Positions 63,279 to 64,000 of a stretch of DNA of 64,000 nucleotides are shown one piece after another. The notes beneath the pieces were generated by a model. The model ran no database searches. It saw only the letters and a list, made by a program, of their open reading frames with translations, and was not told where the DNA came from. The stretch lies in the NCBI RefSeq assembly GCF_030733205.1, contig NZ_JASHJL010000012.1:1-64000 (forward strand), read 5' to 3'. The translations under genes were made by a program, and so were the position numbers. How positions within the stretch are numbered: the first letter of the stretch is position 1; each line of letters opens with the position of its first letter. This DNA comes from Mameliella sp. MMSF_3455. GTDB lineage: Bacteria; Pseudomonadota; Alphaproteobacteria; Rhodobacterales; Rhodobacteraceae.

Positions 63279-64000
63279 AGATCTACGTTCCAATGGACAG
63301 CGCCGCCAAGGCGCTAGGCGCCGAGGATGTGGTTGCCGCCCTGCGCGCGGCAGACCCGAAAGCCGAAATCATCCGTACCGGCACGCGCGGGATGATCTGG
63401 CTCGAACCGCTGGTCGAGGTCGAGATCGACGGGGTGCGTCACGGGTTCGGCCCGGCGGAGCCCGGCGATGTGGCGGGCATTCTCGACGGAACCAGCGCCA
63501 AGGCACTTGGTCCGGTCGAAGAACTGGACTGGATGAAGCGCCAGACCCGCCTCACCTTTGCCCGCGTCGGCGTGATCGACCCGTTGTCGCTGGACGACTA
63601 CCAGGCACATGGCGGGCTGAAGGGGCTGCGCATCGCGCTCGACCTGTCGGCCCAGCAGGTTGTTGACGAGGTAAAAACCTCCGGCCTGCGCGGCCGTGGC
63701 GGGGCCGGTTTCCCGACTGGCATCAAGTGGCAGACCGTGCATGACGCGGAAGCGCCGCAGAAATACATCGTCTGCAATGCTGACGAGGGTGACAGCGGCA
63801 CCTTTGCCGATCGCATGATCATGGAGGGCGACCCCTTTACCCTGATCGAGGGCATGGCCATCGCCGGGCTGGGTGTTGGCGCGACCAAGGGCTATGTTTA
63901 CCTGCGTTCGGAATATCCGGATGCCATCGCCGTCATGACCCGTGCGGTGGAACTGGCCCGCGCTGCCGGCGTGCTGGGCCACGACATTCTGGGGTCTGGC
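63275..64000 (+). CDS. fdsB: NAD-dependent formate dehydrogenase beta subunit (NuoF-like), partial
   Basis: 242 aa visible, cut by the window end (full family length is about 500). The N-terminal ~110 residues are the thioredoxin-like extension found in FdsB/HoxF. The flavin/NADH domain follows with LRGRGGAGFPTG (NADH-binding, about residue 138) and CNADEGDSGTFADR (FMN-binding). The alpha subunit and accessory genes should follow beyond the window. Confidence 0.9.
   Translation, partial: MKIYVPMDSAAKALGAEDVVAALRAADPKAEIIRTGTRGMIWLEPLVEVEIDGVRHGFGPAEPGDVAGILDGTSAKALGPVEELDWMKRQTRLTFARVGVIDPLSLDDYQAHGGLKGLRIALDLSAQQVVDEVKTSGLRGRGGAGFPTGIKWQTVHDAEAPQKYIVCNADEGDSGTFADRMIMEGDPFTLIEGMAIAGLGVGATKGYVYLRSEYPDAIAVMTRAVELARAAGVLGHDILGSG

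Overview
The window is GC-rich chromosomal DNA from an alphaproteobacterium, most likely a Rhodobacterales (Roseobacter-type) species. This rests on gene content: a PuuD-type urate oxidation pathway, betaine-lipid genes btaA/btaB beside a PlcP-like phospholipase C, a Brucella/rhizobium-type erythritol pathway, a RibH2-type lumazine synthase and an Fds-type NAD-dependent formate dehydrogenase. No tRNA, rRNA, CRISPR array or insertion sequence was seen. One short stretch (about 7.25-8.8 kb) is clearly decayed DNA.

Layout. (1) 0.15-7.2 kb: purine (urate) catabolism with ureidoglycine aminohydrolase, an NCS2 purine permease, ureidoglycolate lyase, a fused allantoinase/OHCU decarboxylase, hydroxyisourate hydrolase, a LysR regulator and membrane urate hydroxylase PuuD. 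Allantoate amidohydrolase is the one missing step. (2) 7.25-8.8 kb: gene remnants. (3) 9.0-14.4 kb: a three-subunit molybdenum hydroxylase, a MoaD/ThiS-like small protein and an acyl-CoA synthetase-like enzyme. (4) 14.5-17.2 kb: plcP-btaA-btaB, phosphate-sparing lipid remodelling. (5) 17.2-20.2 kb: an AraC regulator with an NmrA-like reductase and two small membrane proteins. (6) 20.4-24.6 kb: a ferric/sugar-phosphate type (Fbp/Afu-like) ABC transporter split into two convergent units, plus an HD-domain protein.

(7) 24.7-49.1 kb is the centrepiece, a large tetritol (erythritol and probably related polyol) locus. One leftward operon (DeoR regulator, eryH, eryI, FGGY kinase, GlpD-like dehydrogenase, DhaK-DhaL kinase) lies back to back with a rightward operon for C4/C3/C7 sugar-phosphate interconversion (transketolase, fructose/sedoheptulose bisphosphatase, aldolase, transaldolase-like protein). 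A second leftward operon holds eryA, eryB, eryC, ribH (behind an FMN riboswitch), an iron-type alcohol dehydrogenase and the SorC-family regulator eryD. Back to back with that is a rightward ABC importer operon (DUF2291 protein, ATPase, permease, binding protein). Together they should import erythritol, phosphorylate and oxidise it, isomerise L-3-tetrulose-4-phosphate to D-erythrose-4-phosphate and feed that into central metabolism. The importer ATPase carries at its C terminus a complete EryD-like SorC effector-binding domain without the DNA-binding part. I regard this as the most novel object in the window.

(8) 49.2-56.0 kb: a LysR regulator, a GH51 alpha-L-arabinofuranosidase and a CUT1-type oligosaccharide ABC importer. 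(9) 56.1-61.8 kb: a leftward run of small enzymes (YHS protein, exported isochorismatase-like hydrolase, AraC regulator, flavin-binding protein, DUF1348, AhpD-like protein) and a divergent TetR regulator with two matching palindromes in the shared promoter region. (10) 61.8-64 kb: a LysR regulator and the start of a formate dehydrogenase operon (fdsG, fdsB), cut by the window edge.
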